Assembly: GCA_030147905.1 (NCBI GenBank)
Contig: JASBUM010000182.1
Location: forward strand, 1 to 5,970
DNA from: Acidimangrovimonas sp.
GTDB lineage: Bacteria > Pseudomonadota > Alphaproteobacteria > Rhodobacterales > Rhodobacteraceae
DNA: 5,970 bases
Reading direction: 5' to 3'
This document shows positions 5,962 to 5,970 of this stretch, piece after piece. The position numbers and the translations under genes were made by a program. The notes beneath the pieces are model-generated. The model made no database searches. It was given only the letters and a program-made list of their open reading frames with translations, and was not told the origin of the DNA. Positions within the stretch are counted from its first letter, which is position 1, and every line of letters starts with the position of its first letter.

Positions 5962-5970
5962 CCCGAGCCG

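Larger units (their letters stand above)
5689..5970. other. Non-coding right end with an AT-rich control-like patch
   Basis: No open frame here has recognisable protein features. A minus-strand frame starting at ATG 5927-5929 gives only Arg/Pro/Ala-rich sequence running into the hydrolase gene. From about 5914 the composition shifts abruptly from very GC-rich to AT-rich, as in promoter regions. The patch holds TATTTT (5931-5936) and TGTAAT (5952-5957, close to a -10 consensus). No good -35 sits at standard spacing. It probably belongs to a gene beyond the right edge. Confidence 0.5.

Overview
The window is GC-rich DNA with strong G/C preference at third codon positions, densely coding, with no mobile element, CRISPR array, rRNA or tRNA that I can see. 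Codon use, GtrA-fused DPM1-type glycosyltransferases and one-carbon oxidases of the dimethylglycine/sarcosine type suggest an alphaproteobacterium, probably of the Rhodobacterales or a neighbouring order. This placement is inference from gene style, not from a marker gene.

Five protein genes are present. From the left edge runs the 3' part of a folate-dependent demethylase (dimethylglycine/sarcosine dehydrogenase family, GcvT-like C-terminal half, + strand), followed by a plausible intrinsic terminator. After a 335-base non-coding stretch comes a BcrC-type PAP2 phosphatase (undecaprenyl-diphosphatase, + strand). It converges on a long minus-strand integral-membrane GT-C glycosyltransferase (ArnT/PMT-like), and a 9-bp perfect hairpin lies between their 3' ends. 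Divergently from the GT-C gene, across a 135-base gap, starts a polyprenyl-phosphate glycosyl synthase (DPM1-type GT2 domain fused to a GtrA membrane domain, + strand). After 144 GC-rich bases follows a dienelactone-hydrolase-family enzyme (+ strand). The last 282 bases are non-coding and end in an unusually AT-rich patch carrying matched ACCAAT/ATTGGT half-sites, which looks like the control region of a gene beyond the right edge.

The three middle genes fit one biochemical circuit at the cytoplasmic membrane. The GT2-GtrA protein would load a sugar onto a polyprenyl phosphate and the GT-C enzyme would transfer that sugar on the periplasmic side to lipid A, core sugar, another glycan or a protein. 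The BcrC-like phosphatase would help keep the polyprenyl-phosphate pool filled. The sugar and acceptor cannot be read from the sequence. The flanking demethylase and dienelactone hydrolase look like unrelated housekeeping or catabolic genes.
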